This document shows, in pieces, positions 1-11,800 of a DNA stretch of 64,000 bases. Position 1 is the stretch's first letter; every line of letters begins with the position of its first letter. Location: NCBI RefSeq assembly GCF_000002425.4, contig NC_037269.1, positions 14,853,309-14,917,308 of the forward strand. Reading direction: 5' to 3'. The position numbers were made by a program, and so were the translations under genes. This DNA is from Physcomitrium patens. Its lineage: Eukaryota; Streptophyta; Bryopsida; Funariales; Funariaceae. Below the pieces are notes generated by a model. It was given only the letters and a program-made list of their open reading frames with translations, made no database searches and was not told the DNA's origin.

Positions 1-3000
1 AACTCTACTAATGGCAAAAGAGTCATTCAATCATCTTATTGGCAATTGATGGTGCATCTCAAATATTGCTTCAAAACTTGATTAACATGCTTTGTCAGTC
101 CATGAGTTTGAGGATTAAAGGCCAAAGATAATTTTATATTAATCTTTAGAGTCTTGAAAAGGATTCTTCAAAATCTTAATATAAATTGAATCTTTCTATC
201 TGACATAATATTCTTAGATAATCCACGATAGCAATAGATCTTTTTTAAAAAAACTTAGATATTTTTTTTTACTTGTGATAGATTTTATATATAATACTAA
301 ATATGCTATTTTAGTAAAATAATCTACTATTACAAATATAGAATCATACAAAATTTAGACTAAAAGATCCATGATAAAATCTATAGAAATAGAAGACTAT
401 AATTATTTGAGTATAGGCAATGGTTGGAAAAGTCCATAGGATTAATGACATGGAATTTTTGACCTTGAAAAATTATTACATGACTTAAAAAAGTTTTTCA
501 CTACCTTTTACATTTGCACCTACTAAAAATCTCTAGATATAAGCTCTAAAGTCTTGTTATATCCAAAATATCTAGCCATTGGAAAGTCATGATATATTTG
601 AAGAATACATAAACATACTTTTTTTTTAGAATTTATATAAATTCTTTAAAATAGAATAGGTTATTTTTAAACTCAAACTTAGAAGCATCATAAAACTTAC
701 AAGAAAGATTTTTTATATCATAAATAAGAAGATTATCAGAGGACATACTTCATTGAATTTATTTGATAAAGTTTGAATTAACAATAAATATTGATTTTAT
801 TACTCAAAGATGAAAATGCTCCAACTTTAAGAGAATCATTTTTTATTGATTGAAAGATGCATTTTTTTTCTTTTGGTATAAGATAAAAACATCTAGAAAG
901 GATGTTTGACAAACCTTATTGTTATTTGGATCAATAAGAGATTTTGAAATCAAATCTTGACAAAGACATACTTTAATAAACTTAGCAATGATTCAAAACA
1001 CATATAGACATAAAATATTTAAGATTCTTGTAGTTTGTATATACAAAGACTAAATTGAAAGTACCTTCTAGATAATAGTACCATTCTTCAAACAAATTGA
1101 CAATTGCAAAAAGTTCTTTGTTGTGAATCTTATAGTTAATCTTGGCTATTAAAAATTTTCTTGAATGAAAAGCTATTGGGTGAAGTTTATTATCTATTTC
1201 CATTTATGATATGATGGCCTTCAAAACAAAGTCCAATGCAATTTTTCTATAAAGAATAGCTTAAAAAATTTGATTGGATACAAGATTGGTGTAGAAATAA
1301 CAGACGTCTTCAAAGCTTCAAATACTTCTTTTGCTTCTTGATTCCATTGAAGTTTTTCTTTACAAGTCAAAAGCATAAGTAGAGTTGCAACTTAAAAGAT
1401 GTCTTTGATGAAGATCTGATAGTAGTTGATAAATTTTAAAAAGCATTGGACATCTCTTACTGTTTTTGAAATTTTCCAATTCATAATTATTTGAACGTTC
1501 TTAGGATCCATCATAAGTCCATCATTTGAAATGATGTATCCTAAGGAGTCAACTTGAGTAGTATAAAATATACACTTTTCTATCTTAGCATAGAGCCTTG
1601 CATCACTTAGTTTTTGTAATACATGACAAATATGAAGTTCATATTTTTTTGTGTTATAAAAAGTAAATTAAGATGTCATCTACGTAATAAAAAAAAAATT
1701 CATCTAAAAACTTTTGAAAAATATTATTTATTAAATATTACAAAGCTTTTGATACATTTTTAAGTCTAAAAGGTATGATGTTGTATTCAAAATATCCATA
1801 CCTAGTTTGAAACATAGTCTTTTATTCATCTCCTTTATTGATGCGTATTAGATTGTATTCTCTTCATAGATCTATTTTTGTATATATCTTAGCTTGATTC
1901 AACTAATAAAAAAGTCCAAATATCAAAGGTAGTGGATACCTATTTTTGATGGTGATTTTGTTGAGTCCTTAATAACCGACATACATCCATGATGATCTAT
2001 ATTTTTTCTTCAAAAATAAAATTAGAGCTCTTGTTGGAGATTTGGAATGGCATATGAAGTTTTTAGCTAGATTCTCTTCAATATATTCTTAAAATTTAGC
2101 CAATTCATTTTATGATAAACTATAGATTGATCCAAATAATAGTTGAGCTCATTCTTGAAGATTGATTAAGTAATCATAGGAACAATGTCCCTAAAGTGTA
2201 TGAGCATTTTTCTTTTGAAATATATCTTGAAAATCTTAATATTGGGTTAGAATGCTACTTGAAGTCTTTCTACCTTTGAAAATAGATGCATCATAAATGA
2301 CACAAGATAATTTTTCTTTTGCAGCATGCAAGAAAGCTCTTGCATCTACAAATACAAGTTTAGTTGTACTAGACTTATGTCTTTTTAATCAATTAATTAT
2401 ACTCCTATTTATACTTTTAAAAAAATTAAGACTACAAGAAATCTAATCTATTTTAGAATTATATTTATTTAGTCATAATAAATCTAAAATAACTAGATTA
2501 GAAGATCTAATGATATTAAATATTATCAAGCTACTATGACCATTAATTTTTATTTCTATAAAAAAGGTTTCATGAGTAATATCTCTTAAAAACAATGGAC
2601 AATCATCTATGACTTCTATGTCAACAGATTTAGTTTTCTTAATTAAAAGTATACTATATCTTTTAGTAAATTTTTCATCTAAGAAACACTTTGAAGCTCC
2701 TAAATCTTAAAAAACAAAGGCTTTGTGATGTTTAGGTCTTAATCTAACATCTATTATAAAACAAGGAGATGATTCTAAGGAAAAAATAAGACCTTCAATA
2801 GGTATTGTACAAGGTTCCAATGGCACAATCCTTATTGTAGCTAGATGATTTTTTTTTTTCTAATACACTATATTTTTTTAATAATTGTACTCCTCATCTT
2901 ATAATTTCATTTCTTCTTTAGAGAATATTGAGTAGTGTGCTTAAGTTCTCTATAATACAAGAACAATCCTTCCCAGCAATGATAAGTATTTTCTTGCTCA

Positions 3001-4317
3001 ATAAGAAGTTTAATACATATTGCATCAATTTTCATATTTTTTACTTCAAAATATAGGTGTTGATAAAAAAATTGATATTTTCATTGAATTATAGTAATAT
3101 TTAGGTAAACTTACGCTACTATCAAATCAAAATTTAAAAAATTTAAATTTATAAAAAAATTAGATAACAAGTGAAATATCATTTCATTTAATATCCGTTA
3201 CAAGTTATAAAAATTGTGAAGCATTTAATGTTATTGATTGTTTTTCTTATTGCAAAATATAAATTTTTGGTTGTAATACAAATTGCATCATATTTTCTAT
3301 ATATTGATTGAAATTCCACTAAAAAATCTTGAAATTATCTAATATTAGATCTTGTCATTTAAAAAAAGATAAAAACGATGATAATATTGAACCTAAAAGA
3401 AGTGCATTAATGAATTTAATTTGTAATCTTGAAATTAAATAGATTTGGAGTTGAAATTCAATTACAAGTTACAATTGATTGATAAATCCTCAAAACTTGA
3501 ATTTTGTGCTATTAAACTTCTTGAGCAATATAATTCTTAATTCTCTAATATATGAAGGATGTTCCACTATAAGAAAAGAGACATGATTTGGTGCAGATAT
3601 TGAAGCAACTCCAATCATTTCTATATTTTTATTCTTTGCCATTATTATTGCTCCTTGTGATGGTAAATTGAATTAATGCATTGCAAACACTAATTCTCTC
3701 AATTGCTTTTGCATTTGTATCATTATACTCTTCATTTTAAGAAGCTCTGCTATGATAACACTTAAAAAAGAAAAGATGTCTAATATTGCTTAAGACAAAT
3801 AAAAAAAAGAAGACTAAAGAATAAAAAAAATACTAAACATAATATCAATAAGTAGAAGAAGGTATTCTTTAACTTCTAAATATCTCATATTTTCTTTGTT
3901 CTCACTACCTAGGATCAATACCTTTTTTTAGATATTCTTAAATTTCTAATATGCTTTTGTCTTATTAAGACAAAAAGATAATTTATTCTTAATTAAGTAA
4001 AGATAAAACTTTAATATTGTAAGTATACTCCTATTAATTTATCAATGATAAGAACTTGATGAAAGTAAATAATCAAGTTAGATATTTTTCATAGAAGTAT
4101 GACAAAATAGAATTAAAAAAATATATATATTAAAAAAAATTAGAATGGCTATTACCAAAAAATAAAAAAAAATAAAGACTCTTAAATCTAGATTGAAGTA
4201 AGAAAAGAATTGATAAGAATGAAGAAAGATTTACTCTTACCTCTATATATACTATCTTCCTAAAAGATATATGGCAACATACTATAGGACCTCCAATATG
4301 TATTGATTTTAAGACTT
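1..4317 (-). mobile_element. Gypsy (Ty3) LTR retrotransposon remnant C, minus strand
   Basis: Read on the minus strand, this block carries Gypsy polyprotein parts in the usual order: gag-like sequence near 3,300-3,700, protease region near 2,600-2,750, reverse transcriptase about 1,480-2,150, RNase H about 950-1,250 and integrase from about 900 to the window edge. The RNase H part is the clearest: minus-strand 1203-982 reads [20 protein letters not shown] and then NKELFAIV, the typical Ty3 RNase H core. The element is broken many times over and looks old; the bases are almost all A and T. An LTR piece lies at its 5' side (4,040-4,317). The 3' side runs out of the window. Confidence 0.85.
4040..4317 (-). 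repeat. Partial LTR of remnant C
   Basis: The stretch matches, by eye, the downstream half of the LTRs at 9,595-10,130 and 62,911-63,465. Shared landmarks are the block around 4,200-4,290 (AAGAAAGATTTACTCTTACC, then CTATATATACTATC) and the following AGGACCTCCAATATGTATTG. It stops at 4,317, where sequence of the opposite element D begins, so the upstream half of the LTR is missing. Confidence 0.75.
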
Positions 4318-6880
4318 CTTGATCAATTCATTAAACTAAAGATCTATACAAAAATAGATCTATAAAAAGTATATAATCTAATTTGTATTAAAGGAAGAGA
4401 TGCATAGAATATTATTTTTTGAAGTAGATATAGATATTTTAAATATAATATTATACCTTTTGGATTCATAAATACACCAATTACTTTTTAAAATCTTATA
4501 AATAAGATTTTTTATGAGTTTTTTGATGATTTTGTTATTTATTATTTAAATGACATTCTAATCTATTTTAAAAATATAAAAAATACAAACTTTATATATT
4601 TGTCATGTATTAAAAAAACTTAGAGATAAAAGATTATATACCAAGATAAAAAAAAGTGTGTATTCTATATTACTCAAGTTAATTTCTTGAAGTACATTAT
4701 TTCCAAAAAAAAACTTATGATAGATTCAAAGAATAGTGAGACTACCATAGATTCAAAGATTCAAAAACAAATTAAAGATGTGAAATATTTTTTGAGATTT
4801 GCCATTTATTATAGAATCTCTATTAAGAACTTTTTTCAAGTTGCGGCTCTTTTTACACATTTAACATGTAAAGATAAACTTAAATATAACAAAGAAGTTG
4901 AAGCATCTTTTGAAGCCTTAAAGACAATATTTATTTTTTGGACCAATCTTATATCATGTCAATTTTTCCAATGCATTCTTTATAGAAATAAATGCATTGA
5001 ACTTTTCTATAGATACTATTTTGTCACAAATAGAAGCAAAAGATAAGCTCTATTTGATAGCTTTTTATTCCAAAAAACTTTTAGCAAACAAGATTAATTA
5101 TGAGATCCATAACAAAGAGCTTATTATAATTATGGATTCATTTCAAGAATAGTATCATAATCTAAAAGGCACCTTAAGTCTAATAATCATAAATACAAAG
5201 TATAAGTATCTTGAGTATTATATGTCAATGCAATTCATTAAATTATTACAAAGCTTATTAAAGCATGTTTTATAAAGATTTGATCTCAAATTTACTTATC
5301 AATTTGAAAAAAAAGATTTATTAGACATTCTTTCTAGACATTCTTATATTATAAAAAAAAATAAAAATAGTTTTTCATCTACAAAGAATAATTCTCTTAA
5401 AGTTAGAGCATTTTCAATTTTTTATTCAATCTTTATTAAAAAAATTTAATAAAGTATGTTTTTTGATCCTCTTGTTCAAGATATCAAGATTTTTTTTTTT
5501 TATAAAATTCATCATTTTTTCAAATTCAAATTCAAAAATAATCTATTTTATTTCAAGGAATAATTATATATTTCAAAAAATAAAACACAATTTTGTATTC
5601 TTCAAGCTCATAATGACTTTTTAGTAGCTGGATATTTTGGATATAATAAGACTTTGGAGCTAATATCAAGAGATTTTTAGTGGCTTCAAATTTGAAAGGA
5701 AATTAAAGACTTTGTATAACCATATGATAATTATTCAAGATCAAAAACTATTTGTCATTGATTTTATGGACTTTATCATTGATCTTCTAATCTCAAGTTC
5801 ATATGATTCTATATTCGAGATAGTAGATTATTTTACCAAGATCATACATTTTGTATCATATCTAAAATTTGTCAAAGATAAAAAATAACAAAGCTTTTTC
5901 TTCACAACATCTATTGCTATTATAGATTATTCAAAGATATTATATTAAATAAGAGGATTCAATTTGTATCAAGATTTTGAAAAAACTTTTTAAAGATTTT
6001 AATGGTAGATATAAAGCTTTCTTTAACTTTTTGTCCTCAAATTAATAAACAAATGAATTGAATAAATCAAATTTTAGAATAGTATTTGAGATGTATCATC
6101 AATTATCATCAAGATGATTAGATAATTCTTTTGCTATTAATTAAGTTTGTGTATAATTATTCATTTTATTTTTCTATTCAACAAATATTTTTTTTTATTA
6201 ATTATAGTCATCACCCATGCTTTCATAATTTTGACTTTTTAAATATTAATAATCTTGTGGTAGAAGCTTTGACAAATCATTAATCAAAACTATATACAAC
6301 AATGAAGGCGTAATATAAAAAAATCTCAAAAATGATAAAAGTTCAATGCAATTGCCTATCACAAGGAATAACCATGATTCAACGTAGGTGATAAAATATA
6401 GTTACTTTGTTGCAACATCAAGATTACTTGTCTTTGTAACAAGTTGGACTATTATAGGCTTTGAACTTTTTGTATTTAAAAATAAATCAATCCTATTACT
6501 TATTAATTACATCTACCAGAATCTATGAAGATCCATCTCATATTTCACATATTTCTTTTTGAGCCATATAAGATAGTAAATATCTTGAGAAGAAGATACA
6601 TGCTACCTCCTTCAATAGAAGTTAATGATGATTAAAAGTTCAAGGTGGAAGAAGTCTTAGATTCAAGGCAATACTGAAATAGATTGAAATAACTTATTCA
6701 TTGACATAGATATTACATTAGTGAATACACATGGAAGCCAACAAAAAATCTTGCAAATATAACAAAGAAAGTTGAAGCTTTTTATCAAAGATATCCATAA
6801 AAAATAAGATTGAGAATAAGAAGATCTATGCAAATTGATGGCCATTCTTTGTGGAGCCATTCCTAAAAATAGAGATAATG

Positions 6881-6881
<1 letters not shown>

Positions 6882-6922
<41 letters not shown>
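6882..6922. repeat. TA microsatellite
   Basis: About 20 uninterrupted TA units immediately inside the start of the LTR of remnant D. Confidence 0.97.
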
Positions 6923-6926
<4 letters not shown>

Positions 6927-7112
6927 TCCAATAATTACCTATATGATTAAATAGAAGTGAATAAAAGTATATTAATTTTATAATATCTTCTAAAAAAGCT
7001 TCATAGTTATTGCTTTGACTTTATATGTATTTGTAATTGATTATTAGGCTAAAATTTTGGTCAGCAAGTTAGCCACATATTACATGTGTTAATATCTTGT
7101 GAAATAAAGTAA

Positions 7113-7113
<1 letters not shown>

Positions 7114-7162
<49 letters not shown>
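7114..7162. repeat. TA microsatellite
   Basis: About 24 uninterrupted TA units in the middle of the same LTR. Together with the tract at 6,882 this marks two independent expansions in one LTR. Confidence 0.97.
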
Positions 7163-7165
<3 letters not shown>

Positions 7166-7458
7166 AATAAATTTTAAGACATGTGTCTAATAAAGTCAAT
7201 ACATATTGGAAGTCCTACAACATATTAGTACATAGCTCTTAGTTAGAGAATATATTTGGAGGTAAGAGTAAAGCCTTTTTCATTCTTATCAATACCTTTC
7301 TAGTCTTTAAACTTATTTCAAGACTTTCTAGTCTTCTTATCTTTAGTAAGAGCCATTCTAGTTTAATACTATATCATCTTTGAGTGATTTTCTAGTCTTT
7401 TTTGAATGATATAAGAGTATATTGATTTTTTAGTTCTTTAAGGTCCATGTCCTTGATA

Positions 7459-10130
7459 AGTCCTTGATAGTCTATGCACATCCAAAGAAATCCATCTTTT
7501 TTCTTTATAAATTAAATAAGAATTTTTGTTAGAGGTTTTAAATGGCATATGAATTTTTTAACCAAGTTCTTGTTAATATATTCCTTAAATGCATCCAACT
7601 CATTTTGTAATTATCTATAGATTGGTCCAAATGGTGGTTGAATTCTTTCTTGAAGATCAATTGAATAATCATAGGATAAATATTTTGGAAGAATATCTAC
7701 ATTCTTTTTTTCAAAAACATCTTAAAAATCTTAATATTATCTAAGAATATTACTTGATATATTTCTACCATCCAAAATGGACATGGCTTATATAACAAAA
7801 GATGATCCTTCTTTTATTACATATATGAAAATTCTTATATTTACTAATTTTTTTAAATATTCTAAATTTATATATTTTTACTTTAATAATAATTATTTTG
7901 ATTAAATTACAAAAAAAAAGTTTGAATTCTAATTTATTTAAAGATTATATTTTTTTAGCTATAATAATCTTAAAATATTTTAATTTCAAGAAGATCTTAT
8001 CACATTAAATATTACAATGCTATTATGATCTTTAATTACTATATTTTAAGGTATAATCTCATATGTAATATTTCCAAAAGACAACAAACGACCATCTATG
8101 ACTTTTATATGTATGGATTTAGTTTTCTTGCTTAAAGATATATCTTATTTTTTGACAAATTTTTCATCTATAAAACAAATTGAGGCTCTTAAATCTAATA
8201 ATATAAAGATTTTATGATTTTTTGGTCATAATTATTTATTTATTATAAAACAAGATAAAAGCTCTAAAAAAACAATAAGACCTTTATTAGATATTAGATA
8301 TGATTCTAATTGCATGGTCTTTATTATAGCTAAAGAAACTTGTTTTTTGATACATTGTCTTCTTTGGCAACCATGCTCTTTATTTTGTGATTTCATTGCT
8401 TACTCGGACAATGTTGAATAATATGCTTAGCTTTCCTATGATATAAGCATAAATCCTCTTGATAACATTAAGTCTTTTCCTACTCCTTGAGGAATTTAAA
8501 ATATATTGTATTAATTTGAATTAATTTTGGTCTTAATGAATAATTTTCTAAAAGCTTAAGAGCTACTATCATTACTTGATTTGTTCTTTTTTAGCCAAAT
8601 CTTTATTCTTGATGCTTTTTAAATACTCAATTGTTGTATGAAATAGATTGAATAATAAAATATTTCAAAGAATCTACATTCAATATTGTTAATAACAAAT
8701 CTTTGATATTATCCTTCAATTCAAATCAAAATTAATTGATAAGGGCTTTGTCATTCCAATCCATATTGCTATTCATCAACATGCATGGTTGCTAATTGTA
8801 ATCTTTGACATAAAGATAAGAGCTTGGTCTTTGCTACTTTTTTTTTTATTTTTTTTCTCCAAATGTAGCCATGAATATTTTTAGGAATGAATTCAAATCA
8901 CAAAGGAGTTGTGAATCATTTTTTTAAAGATACAAACTAAAAGAGAGTACTTTCAAAAAAAGTATGCATATAAATTCAATTTGAGTAAATCCATTGAAGT
9001 ATTAGAAAGGATGCAATCTTAAATATAGATTGTTTTTTTATAAAAATCTTTAAATTTTGATTTTATTCTATTAAACTTCTTGGACATACTAATCTTTGCC
9101 TCTTTCATACTTGTAAGAGTAATATTTTTTAAATTTAGTTATGAGATTGATTTACTTCTTTCAATTATACAATTTTTTAGTATAGATTTTAGACTTTTTT
9201 TATAAATATAGAAATAGTGCTTTTATAATTGGCATTAATAATGCATGAAATTTCTATCCTAAGAGTATTGACAAGCTTGTGAAGATTTGCAATAGTTACA
9301 AATTTATTCCCACTTCTATCAAGAGTAGCATCCATAATTTTTTTTAATATTTTAAACAACTGAGTAAACCCATAAGTCAAATTAGAAGAAGATAATCTAC
9401 AATCTCTAATATTAAATAAAATTTTTAACAAAGAAGGACAATCTAATTTTTTTAAGGAAAAAATGAGTATTGAAAAATTAAATTGTTTCTCTAAATGTGA
9501 ATAGTTTGCAATCTTTAAAATGCAAATTAGAAGTGGGATAATCCACTAACTTTTAAAACAAGATAAGACTAATGAATTATCATTCTTATCAAATTATCAA
9601 GGACATGAAGCAAAGCAAGAAGAATCTTTAAATACTCTTGTATAATTCAAGAAGAATAAATATTCACTTTAAAAGTAATATAGTATTAAGAGTAGAATAA
9701 TTATTGCCAAAGATAAGAAGAACATAGACTCTTAAAACTAAACTAAGAACAAAAAAGACATTGACAAGAATGAAGAAAGCTTCACTCTTATCTCTATATA
9801 TACTATTTAACTAGAAGTTGTATGAGAATGTTCTATAGAACCTCCGACATGTGTTGACTTTCTAAGACATATGTCTTAACTTGCAAGGCAAGTTTTCTAT
9901 ATGTGTACCATATAGTTAGCTTGTTTTATAAGCTACTAACAAGTGTGACACATAACTAATTTATTGGCCAAGTTTCTAATCTATAAAGCAATTATAAATA
10001 TGTGTAAAGTCAAAGCTGCATCTATAAAGCTTCTAAGAAACTTTTCTATAAGATATTATAAAATCAATCTATTTTTACTTCTACCTAATCATATAGGTAA
10101 TTATTGGAATAAATATGTATGTCTATGATA
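7459..10130 (-). mobile_element. Gypsy LTR retrotransposon remnant E (5' part), minus strand
   Basis: Minus-strand element retaining its 5' LTR (9,595-10,130), gag-like region (about 8,500-9,500), protease/zinc-knuckle zone (about 8,000-8,450) and the first part of reverse transcriptase (7,459-7,750), where it is cut off by the LTR of remnant D. The sequence parallels remnant C base for base in several places, for example 7,545-7,565 with 2,045-2,065. Old and broken. Confidence 0.82.
9595..10130 (-). repeat. 5' LTR of remnant E
   Basis: A 536-base sequence that is the reverse complement of the LTR at 59,720-60,258 in layout. It contains GCTTCACTCTTATCTCTATA, then the GACATGTGTTGACTTT block, then the end GTATGTCTATGATA. 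Both outer ends correspond to the family's LTR ends, so it appears full length. Confidence 0.87.
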
Positions 10131-11800
10131 CAACTATTCTTTTCAATTTTTAGTCATCTATTTTAGGACAAAGAAGATTTTAATTTGATTATAATAATAT
10201 TTAAAAAATAATAATTACAAAACTTCAAAAATATAAAATTTACATAGATAGTTTATTTAGACCGTTAGATAATTAAAATAGATAATAGACAAATTAAAAA
10301 TAAATCTTTGATTTTGGTTAATATACTCTTGTAAAATATTTTAAAAAAAATATCAAAACATATCTAGGAATGACCACCAAGTGAATCAAATCTTTTGAAA
10401 AACTTTCAACAAAATTGAATTAGAAATAACAAAGTAGCATGCACTTATTTAGAATCAATAATTAATTGGATAAACTTAAGATGAACATTCAACTAGCTTG
10501 TTCTTAAAATAAAAACATCTTTATAATATTGATATAAAATTCAATTCAATAAAATGATCTATCTTTGTATGTTTTAGAAAAACAAGAAATAAAAAATAAA
10601 ATCCTAAAATACTACTACATGTTGAAAAAAAAAACATATATTATATCATGTATGACCAAGTATGTTCCTTCAGATGGCACCCGATGAAATTTGTCGATAA
10701 TATATATTGACTTCAATTTTCTTTTCACCACTTGGATAGATACTCTTCAAATAACTTGATTCTTGTTGATCTCTTTTTGGCTTTTGTTATAACTTAATCC
10801 TTTTTATCTCAGTTAGTAAAATTCTAGGAGTTTATTTGATGGAAAATAAATTAATGAACTTGTCTACTTTCATCCATCATACAGTTTGTCTATCTTAAGT
10901 TCTTAGTTTGTCTTTCACATCCACTTTTGAATGATAAACAAGGGCAATGTAATGGGCGAATAAAATGTTATACTTAATACAAGAGTCTTAGTGATTTCAT
11001 TTAATGAAGAATAGAATTTATTTTCTTTTACCATGCTCGGACTAAGAATTAATTTCTTCCATTGCTTTTTTAGATCACGTGGCATTTTAACTTTTCTTTT
11101 TAGTAAGATGATTTTATTTAGAATAATAATTTTAATGTGAATGAAGGTAGTGTATAGAACTTTAGAGTTGCCAAAATTTTCAGTCAAGATCTTCTTCATA
11201 TCCTTTCTTAAGTTTGTTACTATTAGGTCTTTGAATGAGAGAGCTTGGATAAAAGAGTTCCCATCTTTTTTAATATACCCCGAGAAGATGTTTTAATTAA
11301 AATGTAGCAAAAGTTTGACTTTGAATGGCTTACACAAAATACAAGTATAAATAAAATCACTCATTCATATTATTGATTTTATTATCATTGGAAAGAATAA
11401 ATTAGATTTAAATTTTTTATATATTTATTATCTCATTATTCATTAATAAATTATAATATAATTTTTTTTCTTATTTTTTTGAATTATTTTAAATTAAAAA
11501 AATAACAATTATCTTTGAATAAAAATTAAGACCTTATATAAAAATAAATCATTATATATATGTATATAAAATTAATAAAAAATCTTTAAAACAAAGATGA
11601 CATATTAATTAAAATTGTATTTTTATATTTTATGATTTTTTAGTATTTTTAGTCATTAATAATCAATCACATTACTAATTTGGAAAACTTGTGCATTTTT
11701 TTACTAACAAAATGTAACATCATCTCTATCAACAAACTACACCACATAATTGCAAAGGGTTCCTAAGACACAAACAATAGCCTCTATAAATTTAACTATG
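10131..11800. other. AT-rich stretch without a recognised gene
   Basis: Low-GC sequence with only short open frames. The longest is minus-strand 10,915-11,199 (94 codons, lysine-rich, no family recognised). It lies between a Gypsy LTR and a Copia remnant and is probably decayed element sequence, but nothing in it identifies which. Confidence 0.6.

Larger units (their letters stand above)
4318..7458 (+). mobile_element. Gypsy LTR retrotransposon remnant D (RT to 3' LTR), plus strand
   Basis: Starts abruptly inside a reverse transcriptase region; 4,318-4,680 parallels 54,487-54,850 of the larger element A. It continues through the RT/RNase H junction, where 4,687-5,046 includes FFQVAALFTHLTCKDKLKY, then RNase H (about 5,040-5,340), integrase (about 5,550-6,300) and the 3' tail to 6,878, ending in an LTR at 6,879-7,458. 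The 5' LTR, gag and protease are absent. It is broken at many places and old. It sits head-to-head with remnant C on one side and abuts the RT of remnant E on the other. Confidence 0.83.
6879..7458 (+). repeat. 3' LTR of remnant D, with internal TA expansions
   Basis: Begins TGTTATATAT and ends near GTCCATGTCCTTGATA, matching the ends of the other LTRs of this family in the window (TGTCATAG...CCTTGACA type). It is about 40 bases longer than its relatives (535-560 bases) because of two TA tracts, at 6,882-6,922 and 7,114-7,162. The conserved block TTATTTCAAGACTTTCTAGT at 7,313-7,332 is shared with the LTR at 59,720-60,258. Confidence 0.85.
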
